A DNA stretch of 64,000 nucleotides from Ditylenchus dipsaci. Lineage: Eukaryota; Nematoda; Chromadorea; Rhabditida; Anguinidae. The notes under the pieces are model-generated. The model was not told where the DNA came from, did no database searches, and saw only the letters and a list, made by a program, of their open reading frames with translations. Each line of letters starts with the position of its first letter. Positions within the stretch are counted from its first letter, which is position 1. The stretch covers positions 518,413 through 582,412 of the forward strand of contig SADC01001185.1 in assembly GCA_004194705.1 (NCBI GenBank), given 5' to 3'. A program made the position numbers and the translations under genes. Below are positions 1-11,600 of the stretch, one piece after another.

Positions 1-784
1 CCAAATTTTGCGAACTCATGACGAATTCGCCGGCGAAACCACTCGAACAATCGTTCTGTTTAGGCGAATTCCCGGAAAATCTTGACAAACTCGCCTGCTA
101 AACCGAAAAACTTTGATAATACGCATATATGTATTTGCAGGGTCTGTAATTGGCAGAAAGTGTGAACACGCTATGCATATCACTCGGTTCTTCCACTTGC
201 ATTATGTCATTATTCAACCCATATTGCAATGGGATCTCAATATTTAGCACAATTTAGGCCGCAATTTTTTTGTGAATTCCAAAGAGACAAGACCAGTCTT
301 TTCGTACTTGATATTTGAATGCATAAAACTTTGTCAGATAGCAAACACAAGAGGTGCGCACGCAGAATTCATACAGGATAATTCCTAATTGCTAAACCAG
401 CTAACAAGTACTTACTTCTACTCTGATCTGAGGTTCAGGTAGGTTTAGTTACCAAGCCATCCCTTCATCAGACAATTAGAGAGTGTCAAAAGCGTACACC
501 TTATGCTACATGTGCAACTATCGGAATCTAACTCAAATTTATAGCTAGTTGTTCTTGCATCTATTCGAATGCACCTGAAAGTAAAAAAAAAAAGAGAAAA
601 GAACAAAGCGGCTGAAAAATATAAGAAAAGCTTATCCAACAGAAGGATTTGTCTGCTCAAATACCTAAAAATACCAAAAATACTCAAATACCAAAATAAA
701 AGATACCGGTAGCTTTCGATGCAAGCGAATCCCGAAAAACAGTAGATGGGGTAGATCGATTGAGTAAATAAAAAACACAAACAA
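1..784. other. No gene seen
   Basis: AT-rich sequence with no convincing exon, long open frame or clear repeat array. The open frames on the - strand around 445-780 and 684-884 are low-complexity and show no recognisable domain. Confidence 0.5.
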
Positions 785-914
785 AAAAATAAACAAACTG
801 GAACGAAATATTCAAAATGATTTCAAAATCGATTTTGAAATTCAAATCTCTGGCGTGCCTGGTACCCGCCAATTTAAAATGCAAGAATTATTCCATCGGG
901 CGCGAGCATGCCCT
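785..914. repeat. End of a dispersed element; uninterrupted copy of the 6358-7600 repeat
   Basis: Reverse-complement match to 6358-7600: both contain GGTACCAGGCACGCCAGAG and GCATGCTCGCGCCC next to a TTAA/TTTAA junction. This copy has one ATTTTAAATT (as reverse complement) where the other carries the 6402-7505 insertion between two copies of that word, so it is an empty-site reference. Confidence 0.75.
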
Positions 915-918
915 TTAA

Positions 919-1778
919 GGGGGGGGGCGGTGATGGCAACTTTATATACGCATCGCCTTTTGTCGAAAGTTCAAGTCCCTCTGGGGGTGTTTTAATTTAA
1001 TTTTTTAGTAAGTTTTTTGACTTTTAGGTCCAAAAATCATCGAGCAATCGATTGCAACCATTTCCAGCACTGCTTTGCCGTCATCAATTGCCTCAATTTT
1101 GCGTTTTTTGCAATGATTACCAAAATTAAAGGAAACTAGCCAAAATGATGCGTACTAGGAACTGAGATTTTTTGCGATTTCAATTTATATTATTTTATAC
1201 AACCGTATGCTGAAAATGACGGCAAGAAGCCGGGCTACATTTTGAGTATAAGGTTGCAAATGAGTATGTAAATTAAAATTGGGAAAAACGTCAGTTCCAG
1301 GATGTTACCGAAAAGTACTGGGATAGTCCTATTGAGGATTTCATCGAATTGGATTTTTTATATTTTAGCTCTAACTTTATATCAAATTTTCATCTGTATG
1401 ATAGCTCAAATGAAAGCCCAGAAGCTTGGCTACATTTTGACACTAAACTTGTTAATAAAAGGAGAGAAAAAACTAAGGTCTGCAGCCAGTGGTAGTCGAA
1501 CCTGTGACCAGTGATGTATTTTTGAGATTTTTCGCTCCTGCTCTTGCTCCGGGCTCTCAATTTGCAAAAAATTGCTCTGAAATTTGCTGCTCCGGCCTTC
1601 GCTCCGGGCTCTCGACTTTTAAAAATTTGCTCCTGCTCTTGCACCGGGCTCTTAAGTTTCAAAAATTTTCTCCGGCTCTTGCTCCTGCTCGGAGCCAGAG
1701 CGGAGCAAGAGCCAGAGCCGGAGATTTAAACATGACTGCCTGTGACCTAAGGCGATGCGTATATAAAGTTTCCCCCCT
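919..1778. mobile_element. TTAA-flanked element with B-box-like motif in its ends
   Basis: Both ends abut TTAA (915-918 and 1779-1782) and start with a G run. Just inside, ACTTTATATACGCATCGCC occurs in inverted orientation at the two ends, followed by a tRNA B-box-like GGTTCGA (right arm, near 1492-1500) or AGTTCAAGTCCC (left arm, near 970). TTAA duplication is typical of piggyBac-type transposition, but no transposase is present, so this is a non-autonomous copy. The hAT-like element 1509-1738 sits inside the right arm. Confidence 0.6.
1509..1738. mobile_element. hAT-like MITE, 8-bp TSD CCTGTGAC
   Basis: Flanked by CCTGTGAC at 1501-1508 and 1739-1746; ends CAGTGATGT and ACATGACTG. The interior has about three tandem units built on GCTCCTGCTCTTGCTCCGGG alternating with poly-A/T spacers, then an inverted GGAGC/CCAGAGC block. 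CAGTG termini with 8-bp duplications are characteristic of hAT transposons. No coding capacity. Confidence 0.75.
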
Positions 1779-2606
1779 TTAATTTGGAGCTGAAACAATT
1801 CTACCAGGTTTTTCAACATGGCTCTTGCAACAAAAAACTTTATGCATATTTAATTTATGCATCAATTTAAACAATATTTTTTCTTGACAATTTTAGTTTT
1901 TTTGTCATGAGAACCAAGACTAAACTAAGGAAAAAATTCGATTTTTTGAAAACCAAGTGTTACCCTGCCAGTAGTCAAGAATCACGATCATACGAATGGT
2001 TGCACCTTGAAAATTAAATTTTGAGGAAAGGATTTTTATATATTTATATCATGGTCATATATATGTTTTATATATCATGGTCACATTTCAAACTTCAATA
2101 AACTGTTTCTCAAAATTTTGAATATCACGCGGGATCTAGCCGAACACTTTTACACGTAACCTGGAGGTGCTCTACAAGAATACAATAAATTTTTTTATTG
2201 TCTTTTGTCTTAGATAAAAGATCCTCAGAATCTCATTGTAAGAGCAAACTAATGCCTGTGAGGAGTGCTGAGTGTGTATTGTTTAATATAATAAAACAAT
2301 TCCGAACACAGTTCCGAAATACAAAAAGTTATTTTTAAGGAGGTAGAGTGCAACATTTTACTGAAGGGGTCAGCAGACATTTTTGGCTTCGAAATGTTGT
2401 AGGTCAACATTGGGGCCAACAAAATATTGAACGAAAAATTGTTGAAGATAGTATCAACATTTCAGGGTCAACAGAAATGTTGACTATAACAATCGACACT
2501 GCCAAACACTATATTCTACCTAAAACTTATACCGCACAGCACAAAAGCGATCACAAACATAATAAAAACGCGTATTCACATGAATATATGCGAAAGAAGT
2601 AAAAAG

Positions 2607-3750
2607 TGGGTGTTAAATCTTAAATAAAGTTTGAATCAAGTCAAACTTCACCCAATTTAAAGTAAGACTTTTAGGGTTGTCGAATCGAGCGCTCGATTTC
2701 GAACTTTTCGCTCGAAAGTTCGAAAAATTTCGAATTTCGAGCGGAAATTCCGAATTTCGAGCGCTCGAAAAAAAATTTCGAATTATGCTTTTGAATTTCG
2801 AGCGCTCGAAAAACAAATTCGAATTATGCTTTTGAATTTCGAGCGCTCGAAAAACAAATTCGAATTATGCTTTTGAATTTCGAGCGCTCGAAAAACAAAT
2901 TCGAATTATGCTTTTGAATTTCGAGCGCTCGAAAAACAAATTCGAATTATGCTTTCAAATTTTGAGCGCTTATTTTCGAGTTATAGTTTGGAACTTGCAG
3001 CACACAAAGAAGAATGTAATGGTGAATTTTTCTTGTTTTAGAAAAATGCCAAGCGATGTTTGGAAATCGTTTAAAAAAGTCGGTTGAAAAGCTATTTTCA
3101 CTTGTGGTGAAGTACTTAGACTGCCAAAGAGTAGATCAACAACTTATCTTTCGGGTCACCTGAAATCGGCAAGGCCCAAGGAAAAGTTGGCGAACAAAGA
3201 ATTGGGCCTTCTGAGGCGAAAAAAGCCAGAGCGGTGCCCTTTACGATCTCAGAGTCTCCAATCTGCGCCGTTTGATCAAGCACAACTATGAACAAAGAAT
3301 GGTAGTTTTTTCGGCCGCTTATTCGTTTGGTGTGGTAAAACGGTCGTGTGTGGTCGATTAACCATGGTTTCGATTAATTTATTTCTAAAAAATCCATTAA
3401 TGAGGCGGCGAAGCCTCCTCATTAATGGATTTTCGAATTTCGAAATTTCGAATTTCGAATATCGAATCGAGCGCTCGACTCGAAAATTTCGAGCGCTCGA
3501 CAACCCTAAAGACCTTACCCAATTTAAAGTTTAAATTTTAAAGGAAAAATTTGACTGGATATTTAAAGTTTAAATTGGGTAAGGTTAATGTTTAAATAAA
3601 CTTTAAATAAACCTTAACTATACCCATCATTCACTTTTCCAAGTTAGGTTAAAGTTTAAATTAGGTTACATTAAGGTTTAAATTGACTTTGAATCCTATT
3701 TAAACTTTAACATTACCTTATTTAAACCTTGACTTTACCCTATTTAAACC
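2607..3750. repeat. GGTTAAAGTTTAAATT-type repeat cluster, split by a hAT element
   Basis: Many variants of GTTTAAATTGGGTAAGG on both strands, at 2607-2663 and 3509-3750. The cluster is interrupted by 2672-3508. A separate CAACATTT-rich stretch lies just upstream (about 2340-2490). No gene seen in 1790-2600. Confidence 0.6.
2672..3508. mobile_element. hAT-like element with 41-bp tandem repeats
   Basis: Ends TAGGGTTGTCGA and TCGACAACCCTA, flanked by AAGACTTT (2664-2671) and AAGACCTT (3509-3516), an 8-bp TSD with one mismatch. About 2750-2960 is a tandem array of a roughly 41-bp unit containing the palindrome GAGCGCTC; matching GAGCGCTC copies lie inverted near the right end. Non-coding. TAGGGTTG termini and 8-bp TSD are hAT-type. 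Confidence 0.8.
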
Positions 3751-3779
3751 CGAGTTCCTGTGCGAGAATCGAAATGATG

Positions 3780-4090
3780 CGAAAAAACATTGCTCCGCGA
3801 CCTAGTGACCCGTGGTTCAAAAACGGGGCACCGCGACTTTGACCCGCAACTAAAAAAGTTTGACCCGCGGGTCAAAAATCTGGCTTCATAAAACTGACCC
3901 GCCACTTTCGCACCGTGACCTGTGACCCGCGACTTTAAAAATGTGACCCGCGGGTCATTTCAAATTTATAAGTAAATTTTGACCCGTGACCCGCGGGAGT
4001 ATGAGTGGAGCTATTAGGGGCATTTTTAGCAAATTAGGGGGCATCTTTAGTAATTAGGGGGCAAAATTAAATACCACCCCTATTTTTAGT
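3780..4090. repeat. TGACCCGCGGGTCA array and ATTAGGGGGC repeats
   Basis: Around 3795-3995 there are about ten degenerate copies of GTGACCCGCGGG, several forming the palindrome TGACCCGCGGGTCA. Immediately after (4012-4075) follow three copies of ATTAGGGGGCATTTTTAG. No partner array was found, so an element boundary is not claimed. Confidence 0.6.
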
Positions 4091-4169
4091 GACATTCTCG
4101 CTATTTCAAAATTCCGATTTGGAGCCAATTTAAACATAAAATAATCTGATAAAACATTACTATGAGAAT

Positions 4170-4319
4170 TAGGGTTGCTGAATTTAGCGAGCAGAATCTT
4201 TTTCGGAGAATATTCTCGAGAAAATGCACGCAGAATCCCTTCTAAAAGGGCTTAGAAAACGCATTTTTTCCTAAAAAACCGAGAATATTCTCGGAAGAGT
4301 TAACTATTCAGCAACCCTA
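4170..4319. mobile_element. hAT-like MITE, 8-bp TSD ATGAGAAT
   Basis: A 150-bp foldback with ends TAGGGTTGCTGAA and TTCAGCAACCCTA, flanked exactly by ATGAGAAT (4162-4169 and 4320-4327). Same terminal octamer as 2672-3508 and 44730-45923, so these probably shared one transposase source. Confidence 0.85.
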
Positions 4320-4571
4320 ATGAGAATACATTTCTTTCTATGAAAAACAAACACGTTAATGTTGGAGACCACCAATTTTCCAGTCAATTTTTGCAACAAA
4401 ACTTGTTCATTTTAACCATGTTAGCACATTAAAGGACCATACTTGTAGATGACAATGAGAATTTGGAAAATTCAAATGCGCGTGCGGAACAGCTTTTTTA
4501 CTCCAAAAATACTTTTTGAATTATGCATTGTTGGTATATGTTAATAAAAATCGATATACTGTATAAGTAAC

Positions 4572-4642
4572 CTAGGTGGCTCAGTAGTATAGTAGCCTGG
4601 TTTGGTTATTATACATCTCAGGTTCGATTCCCTTGTCTGCTA
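4572..4642 (+). other. tRNA-like sequence (A and B boxes)
   Basis: GTGGCTCAGTAGTATAG resembles a tRNA A-box/D-arm, and GGTTCGATTCCC about 45 bp later is a perfect B-box-like T-arm. Acceptor pairing is poor, so it is not called a functional tRNA gene. A related copy is at about 51070-51142 in the sister element. Confidence 0.6.
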
Positions 4643-4671
4643 TTTCATATTTGATCATTCATGTTAATGCA

Positions 4672-5446
4672 GGCTCATACTGATTTGGTTTGCGAAAAGG
4701 CTGAAATATGCCACGAAAAAGATTATTTCTGCCACGAAAAACGACATACCACGAAAAAGCGGAAATGTGCCACGAAAAAGCTGAAATGTACCACGAAAAA
4801 GCTGAAATGTGCCACGAAAAAAATTATTTATGCCTTTTTCTGTCCAAGACCAACCAAATTTAGCAATATTTTGCAAGAATTCAAATTTTTTAGTCATGAA
4901 ATAACTTGGATCCCTCAGAATCCTACCCCGGAATGACCAGAAACCCTGAAAGTTGGTTTTTTGGGGGTTTACTAAAGGGGGAGTAAACTTTTTGCGAAAA
5001 TTCGATTGGGCGGGTCAGAATTCCGGTCCGATCGGTTTAATCGCTCAAAATCCCAGGTTTATGGTGTTTTGAGTGGTTCAGCGTGGAATTCTGAGTGATT
5101 CAGCCGATCGGACCGGGATTCTGATCCGCTCAATCGAATTTTCGCAAAAAGTTTACTCCCCCTTTAGTAAACCCCCAAAAAACCAACTTTCAGGGGTTTC
5201 TGGTCATTCCGGGGTGGAATTCTGAGGGATCCAAGTTATTTCATGACTAAAAAATTTGAATTCTTGCAAAATATTGCTAAATTTGGTTGGTCTTGGACAG
5301 AAAAAGGCATAAATAATTTTTTTCGTGGCACATTTCAGCTTTTTCGTGGCACATTTCCGCTTTTTCGTGGTATGTCGTTTTTCGTGGCAGAAATATTTTT
5401 TTCGTGGCATATTTCAGCCTTTTCGCAAACCAAATCAGTTTATGCC
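4672..5446. mobile_element. Word-array MULE-like element, 9-bp TSD GTTAATGCA
   Basis: Exact GTTAATGCA at 4663-4671 and 5447-5455. Ends GGCTCATACTGATTTGG and CCAAATCAGTTTATGCC. The TIRs are arrays of a 20-21-bp word containing CCACGAAAAAGCTGAAATG (about five copies left, four right, inverted). The interior is a large palindrome almost identical to that of 32260-33033, which has a different terminal word. No transposase inside. TSD length and GG...CC ends fit Mutator-like elements. Confidence 0.85.
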
Positions 5447-5640
5447 GTTAATGCAATGATAAATTATTTAAAAAATAATTTCGGAGTAAAAAAAGTGTCC
5501 CGCGCGCATTTGAATTTGCCAAATTCCTATTGTCATCAACAAGTATGGTCCTTTAAATCACGTCATTAAATTTATTTTAAAAATTTCTAGACCGCAACAC
5601 TAAAATAATTGGATTCATGTGTGTTATAGGAGTGGTGTAG

Positions 5641-8600
5641 GTGGAAAAAATTCAATTCTTTTGATGAAATGGACAGCACTTTGAATGTGCAGGCAAGAAA
5701 CAGTTTCTAAAAAATTTAAATTGGAAAAATGAATTCTGTTTATTACAGCAATGGATCCAACAATGCATCCTCATTGACTTCAAGGATGTAGACACCATCG
5801 TAAGTTATTGCTTTTTGTGAAAATTTTCAGTACACCTTTTGTTAATTCAACAATTTAATTTTAGTTAAATTGCCCTAAAGGAGTGGAAGAAGGAGTTTGG
5901 AAATATGGTGATTAACAAGGTACAAGTTGAAATATCTATACTTTTTATTCTAGAACACTTGCGCCAATTTTGCATGGAACTGAATGGATTAGCAGTGCTT
6001 TTGCAAGTCAGTGAATTTTATTTCAAGATCGAAAAAGTGGAGGTGTAAAGTCACCAGTGACGTAATAATAGTATTGAAAGAGTGCTACAATAACGCTACA
6101 AGAGTGCTACATAACTCAAGGGACCGGCCAAGTTACCACGTCCGACACCTTATTGACATCCATTTTTTCAAGCTTCTACCAGTGCTGTTTTGACCATCTG
6201 GTCCCAAATATCGCAAAGCATTTTTTGGAAATACAAATTTTCTACGCTACTCGGTTATACACCCCCCCCCCCCTAAAAAATCAAGATTTTTGGGAGTGGT
6301 CAAAACTCATTTTTAGCAATAATTTTGCCATAAAAGGACCAGAAAAGTGATATTAAGGGGGCATGCTCGCGCCCAATGGAATAATTCCTGCATTTTAAAT
6401 TAGAGATGATGACGATCGATTAATCGCACCTGCGATTAATCGCAAATCGCACCAAATTTGGCAAAAAATAATCGCATCGCATAATCGCATGCATGCTTTT
6501 GAAATAATCGCAAATCGCAATCGCAATTTGAGAAATTGCACGATTAATCGCAAATTTTGCCATACTGAAAAATTTTACCAGCAAAATTACTTTTAGTAAT
6601 GGATGGAACTTTTTTTACCGCAAAAACTTGGAAATTACTGCAAAATATTTTTTCTCACCGTAATGTGATCTTCCGGCAAAATACTTTTCTCACCGCAAAA
6701 TACTTTTTTTCTTACGCAAAAATACTCTTTTCTCATCGCAAATTTTTTTAATCAGAAAATAACTTATCTCGCTCAAAATCTCACCCAGAGTGGTCAGAAG
6801 CAATTGAAAGATGGTTTTTAGGATTCACTAAAAAGGAGTCAATTTTTCGCGAAAACTCGATTTCACGCATCAGTATCCCACTTTAATCGGCTTAATCGCT
6901 GAGAATCTAACTCTAAGCCATTCTCAACCACCTTAAAGCATCCTAAACTGTTCTAAACCAGAATGTAAGTATTCTGAAAAGTCTGAAGGGTGGTTCAGAG
7001 CGGTTAAGGGTGAGATTCTTAGCTATCGAGATGACTAAAGTGTGATTCTGATGCGCGCAATAGAATTTTCGCAATAAGTTCACCCCCAAAAAAGCAGCTT
7101 TTAAGTGCTTTTGACCACTCTCGGGTGGGATTCTGAGCGATCCAAGTGATTTTCTGACTAAAAAATTCAAATTCCCGCGAAATTTTGACTAAAAATCCTT
7201 GATTTTCTCAACAATAATCTGAAGATGCTTAATTACAGGTACTTATTGTTGATAGTTGTCGCAAATGTCCACGTCTACTTTAAATAAAGCTTTTGTTTGT
7301 GCATAGTGTTAAAAGTTTTGATTTCCAGGAGCTAAAAGCAAAAGTAATCGCATAATCGCGCGATTAATCGCACCTGAATTTTTTTGCGATAATCGTTGCG
7401 ATTAATCGCATTTAATTTTTTCAAATAATCGCAATCGCAATCGCATCGGGTTAAGACCAAAATAATCGCAATCGCATAATCGCAAAAGGCCAAATCATCA
7501 TCTCTATTTTAAATTCGCGGGTACCAGGCACGCCAGAGATTTGGATTTCAAAATCGAATTTCAAAGAATTTTGAATGTTTGTTTTAGTTTTTCGATATTA
7601 TCGGTCGCCCTTTTTCCATTTACTCATGTCTCATTTATAAACGTTGTCATTGGAAAAAATGTTTTATAAAGGCACTTTTACGCTAACGACGACGACAACG
7701 ACGGGGCAGGAGCAGCCTGTGACAATTCAAATTCTGCCACCGCAAATTGTGCCAAAATCAAGAGCAATATTCGGCAAATAATTACCGAATATTGCTCTTG
7801 ATTTTGGCACAATTTGCGGTGGCACAATTTGAATTGGCACAGGCTACTCCTGCCCAACGACGACCTATTTATAAAAATCCAACGACAACGCCAACGACAA
7901 CGAAAATTTTTCTTCCAAATTAGACAAATTTTGCATTTTAAGTCAGAATTTTAAGGATTAACTATATTCTCCACACGTTTTTCTTCGAAATCTCGACTAA
8001 AAATGCGAAATTTGTCCAATTTCGAATGAAAAATTTCGTTGTCCTTGGCGTTGTCGTTATACTTTTTATAAATAAGTCGTCGTCGTCGTCGTTGGCGAAA
8101 AAAAGGGTTTTATAAAAAAAAATATTCCAGCGACAATGACGACGAGAACGACAACGTTTATAAATGAGCCATCAATCGAACTTGCCCAATTTCGAACCTA
8201 CCCCCTACCCAATTAGGGTTACTATGCATACAATCCGTAATTCTTAGGCATTTTCAGACTCCTCTAGGATAACTGAGAACACGATGTTGCATTAGATAAG
8301 TTTTTCTAATGTTTTCTGTCGTCCCTTGCTTTTTTTCTCTTGTATGTTTTAGGTGCCTGAAGCTGCAAAAGCGAGAGCATCAATTGATGATAATCAAATA
8401 AAGCAAGCGCGCTTTGAGACTGGACACATTCTGTGTGGAACTGCTTATGACGACCTTCAGAGACCAGTGTGATTAGACTATCTGTGCCGAGCTTTTGTTA
8501 CGCGCGAAAAGTGATAGGTACGGTAAGACTTTGAAGTTTTGGTACAGAGTGATGAACTAAGTCGGATTATTCAAGGTTGCGCTCTGAACCTGTGACTTTA

Positions 8601-11600
8601 CCGAAAGGACGTAAATTTATTTATCTGATGGAACACAAAGAAAAGTTCAACATTGCTGCATTAGATAAGCTTTTATCAGATTTTCTATCGTCTATTGCTT
8701 TTTTTCTCCTGTAAATTTTAGGTGCGTACAGATGTAAGAAAGAAAATGAGGTCGCTTACAATTGAACTCCGGCTTTGTTGCTTAGGCTCATCCTCAATTT
8801 GGTTTCTGGCTCCCGATGAATTGGCTGTCGAACAGTCTGAATAAGCCGTACCTTTGAATCCTGTCTTGTCACAAAACCTTTTGGCCCGGACCTGTTTGGC
8901 CTGTCTTGTCCAAAAATTTCCCATTTTCTCGTATGTTGTACTCTTCACTGTGTTTGAATAAAAAGTCTTTCGAAAAATGGGACTTTTGGTTTTAGTGGAA
9001 TACTTTTGATAGGTGTCCGAATATGTCGTATTTAGTTTATGATAATTACTGCACAGCAACTTTGGCAAATTGTTGAAATGGTCTACTAGCCGATCGCGGG
9101 CGTACTTATCATTTGTAGGTAAAACGGAGGATCAAGGGTGCAAGGGAACCAGCAAAATTATCAAAAGAGGATCAAAAAATCACGGTAAGGAAACCTGAAA
9201 TTCCGTTGCCGCCGTGCTGAGGAGCAATGTCAATTTCTTGAACCACAGTATCGCTAAAACTTCACGAAAACTATTTTTAGGAGTGTTCAAAAGTCATTTT
9301 TAAGTAATATTTTGCTATAAAAGAACTAGAAGTTTTTTAATAGGGATCAAGGGCTGTATTGGGAAGGGAAGGGACAAAACAGGGGCCACTTCTATAGAGC
9401 CTATAAGTACCAAAGAGTATTAATTCTCTGAAGCGTTGAAGGCACTTACAAACCCAGCCCCTTGTGGTGGACGGAAAAGTATAAGTACTTTGAAAGGATC
9501 AGGCCGATCAGCCGGGTGGATCCCACGGAATGTCGTTTAATTTTTGGATGGCTGAGTCTCTGGCTCGTAGCCATAGGCCGGAAAAGGGGAGACCCTTTTC
9601 GGCTAAATAATCAAAGAGGTTGAACACAGTTTTGAATACTGGGGTCTACCGCATAAATAAACTCTGGTATGCATGTTTTTCATCCATCCAGAGTCTTTTT
9701 CGAGTGATTTGTGTCTAAGGTACCGTATTTCCTCTAATAAGCGCCCCCGCTCTTATAAGCAGCCCCCCCCTCGACTTTGAGGGTCTGGATCTCAGTGTAG
9801 AAGCAATATTTTGCAAAGCTGTTTGATACGTTTTCTTAACTCCCCCGAGCTCTACCGATTCCACTTTTCAGATTTTGGTTGAGCACCCAAAAATCGGAAT
9901 CGAATTCCAAATTTTCCGATTTTCGGGGGTTTGAAAAATAAGCGCCCCGGGGCGCTTATTAGAAGAAAAAACGGTATGTGGGGGTATAGGACATTTCGCG
10001 CCCTAGGACATTTCGCGCCCGCCCCATTTCACGCCCGCCCATTTTGCGCCCTAGGACATTTCGCGCCCGCCCATTTCGCGCCCTAGGAATAGTGGCGCCC
10101 GCCCTGAGGTTACAGGTTTAAATCCTGGTAGCATCAGATATTTTTCTAATTTTCAGTCATTAACTAATTATTACTGGACCAGTAAGCCGCATGGTGGGTG
10201 GCATACCTGTTACCTCTCCTAAATGGGTATCCATCTCTAACATCCAAAACTTTGGTTTCAGCTGAAATTAATAAAAAAAAATCAATGTACTATATCAAGA
10301 ATAATGTGCGGAAGACGGCCTGATACTTCTAAAACAGCGACTTGACTTGCAGGAACCGCAGTTCTGCGTAAGTTTTATACCGTAGAGTATTCGGGTGATG
10401 CCCAGGTTAGCAAATACTCAACCTTCAAAATTTCACTTGTTTTTGACTTTATTGTTAGTAAAATGGTACAACAAGTAATAACACACAAAAACTAATTGAA
10501 AGAGATTTCTATCTTTCTATTTTCTTCAACAATTTTCCAGCCTGTAGCTCTGAAGCCATCACTTTGCGATATTCATCCATATCCTCCTGTTGTACGATGG
10601 ACAGACTTCACGCGAGGCACTTTCAGCAAATTGACAAATGAAGACACCACAGTCGCAGCCATTAGTTTGCTTTGGAACACTCTACAAATTTTTCAGTGAA
10701 AAAGTTTGATAGAAATTTTCAAATTTACTTTGTTTCACCTTAATTTACCTTATCTTCTGCGTTGTTGAGATCAAATAGGGACCCTGTGCCATCCGAAAAT
10801 TGTATGCGATGCCCGATAGATATTCAATAGGCACAACCTTTTCCCAGCTTTTGACAGCTTTTTTGACCAGTGCTAGCATTCTCTTATCCGCCCTCCGATA
10901 TTTCTTTGGCTTGATTGGTGGATAATGACCAACCACCATTTTGCTGTACGCTTTGTCTACGCCTCTTTGCACAACAAAAAATAGAAAATAATAGGTACAG
11001 AGATGTTAGATACCTTCATCGAGTCAATAAACTTGAAAAAGTTTGGATGACGGACCCCTAACTCTCATCCTACTATTTTTTTTGATGGGCCTCTTAATTG
11101 AGATGATAAATTTTTTCTTGTGGTATTAGAAACATACCTGCATAATTGTTCGTTCTGTTTTCGCCATTTTCAATTTTTAACCTTGAAACAAAGAATTCAT
11201 CATTAGCACAAAGGACAAATAAATTACCAAGATAGTATTTTTCAAACCCATTCAAAATAGGACTCAAAGAAACAGGCAGGTGCTTTTTCAGAGATGAAAA
11301 GCATTCATCAAGTCGTGAGATCGGCACACCTGATAAAGCCACGATTTTACGGTTGATTTTCTAAAAAATTTTAAAGACTAACTTCATGAGCGAACTGAGC
11401 ATCATTGTCGTACTGTGCAGAAAGTCCTACTTGCCCAAGGTGCTTGTACATATAAGAACGCAGGTGCCAATAGCAGCCATCGATTGAAACCTCCTCCCAT
11501 TCTCCACAAGCCGCATTCTGAATAGCTAATTCATAATCGCAAGAAATTCCTCGAGATTGAGCTGAGGAAACACTTCATGTAGCATTTGTCAGCGCATGAA

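Larger units (their letters stand above)
4433..5552. mobile_element. TTAA-flanked element with tRNA-like module
   Basis: TTAA at 4429-4432 and 5553-5556; ends AGGACCATACTTGT and CAAGTATGGTCCT inverted, each followed by the GATGACAATG...AAATGCGCG block. A tRNA-like segment lies inside the left arm (4572-4642). The word-array element 4672-5446 is inserted in it. The same family recurs at about 50935-52155. Confidence 0.75.
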
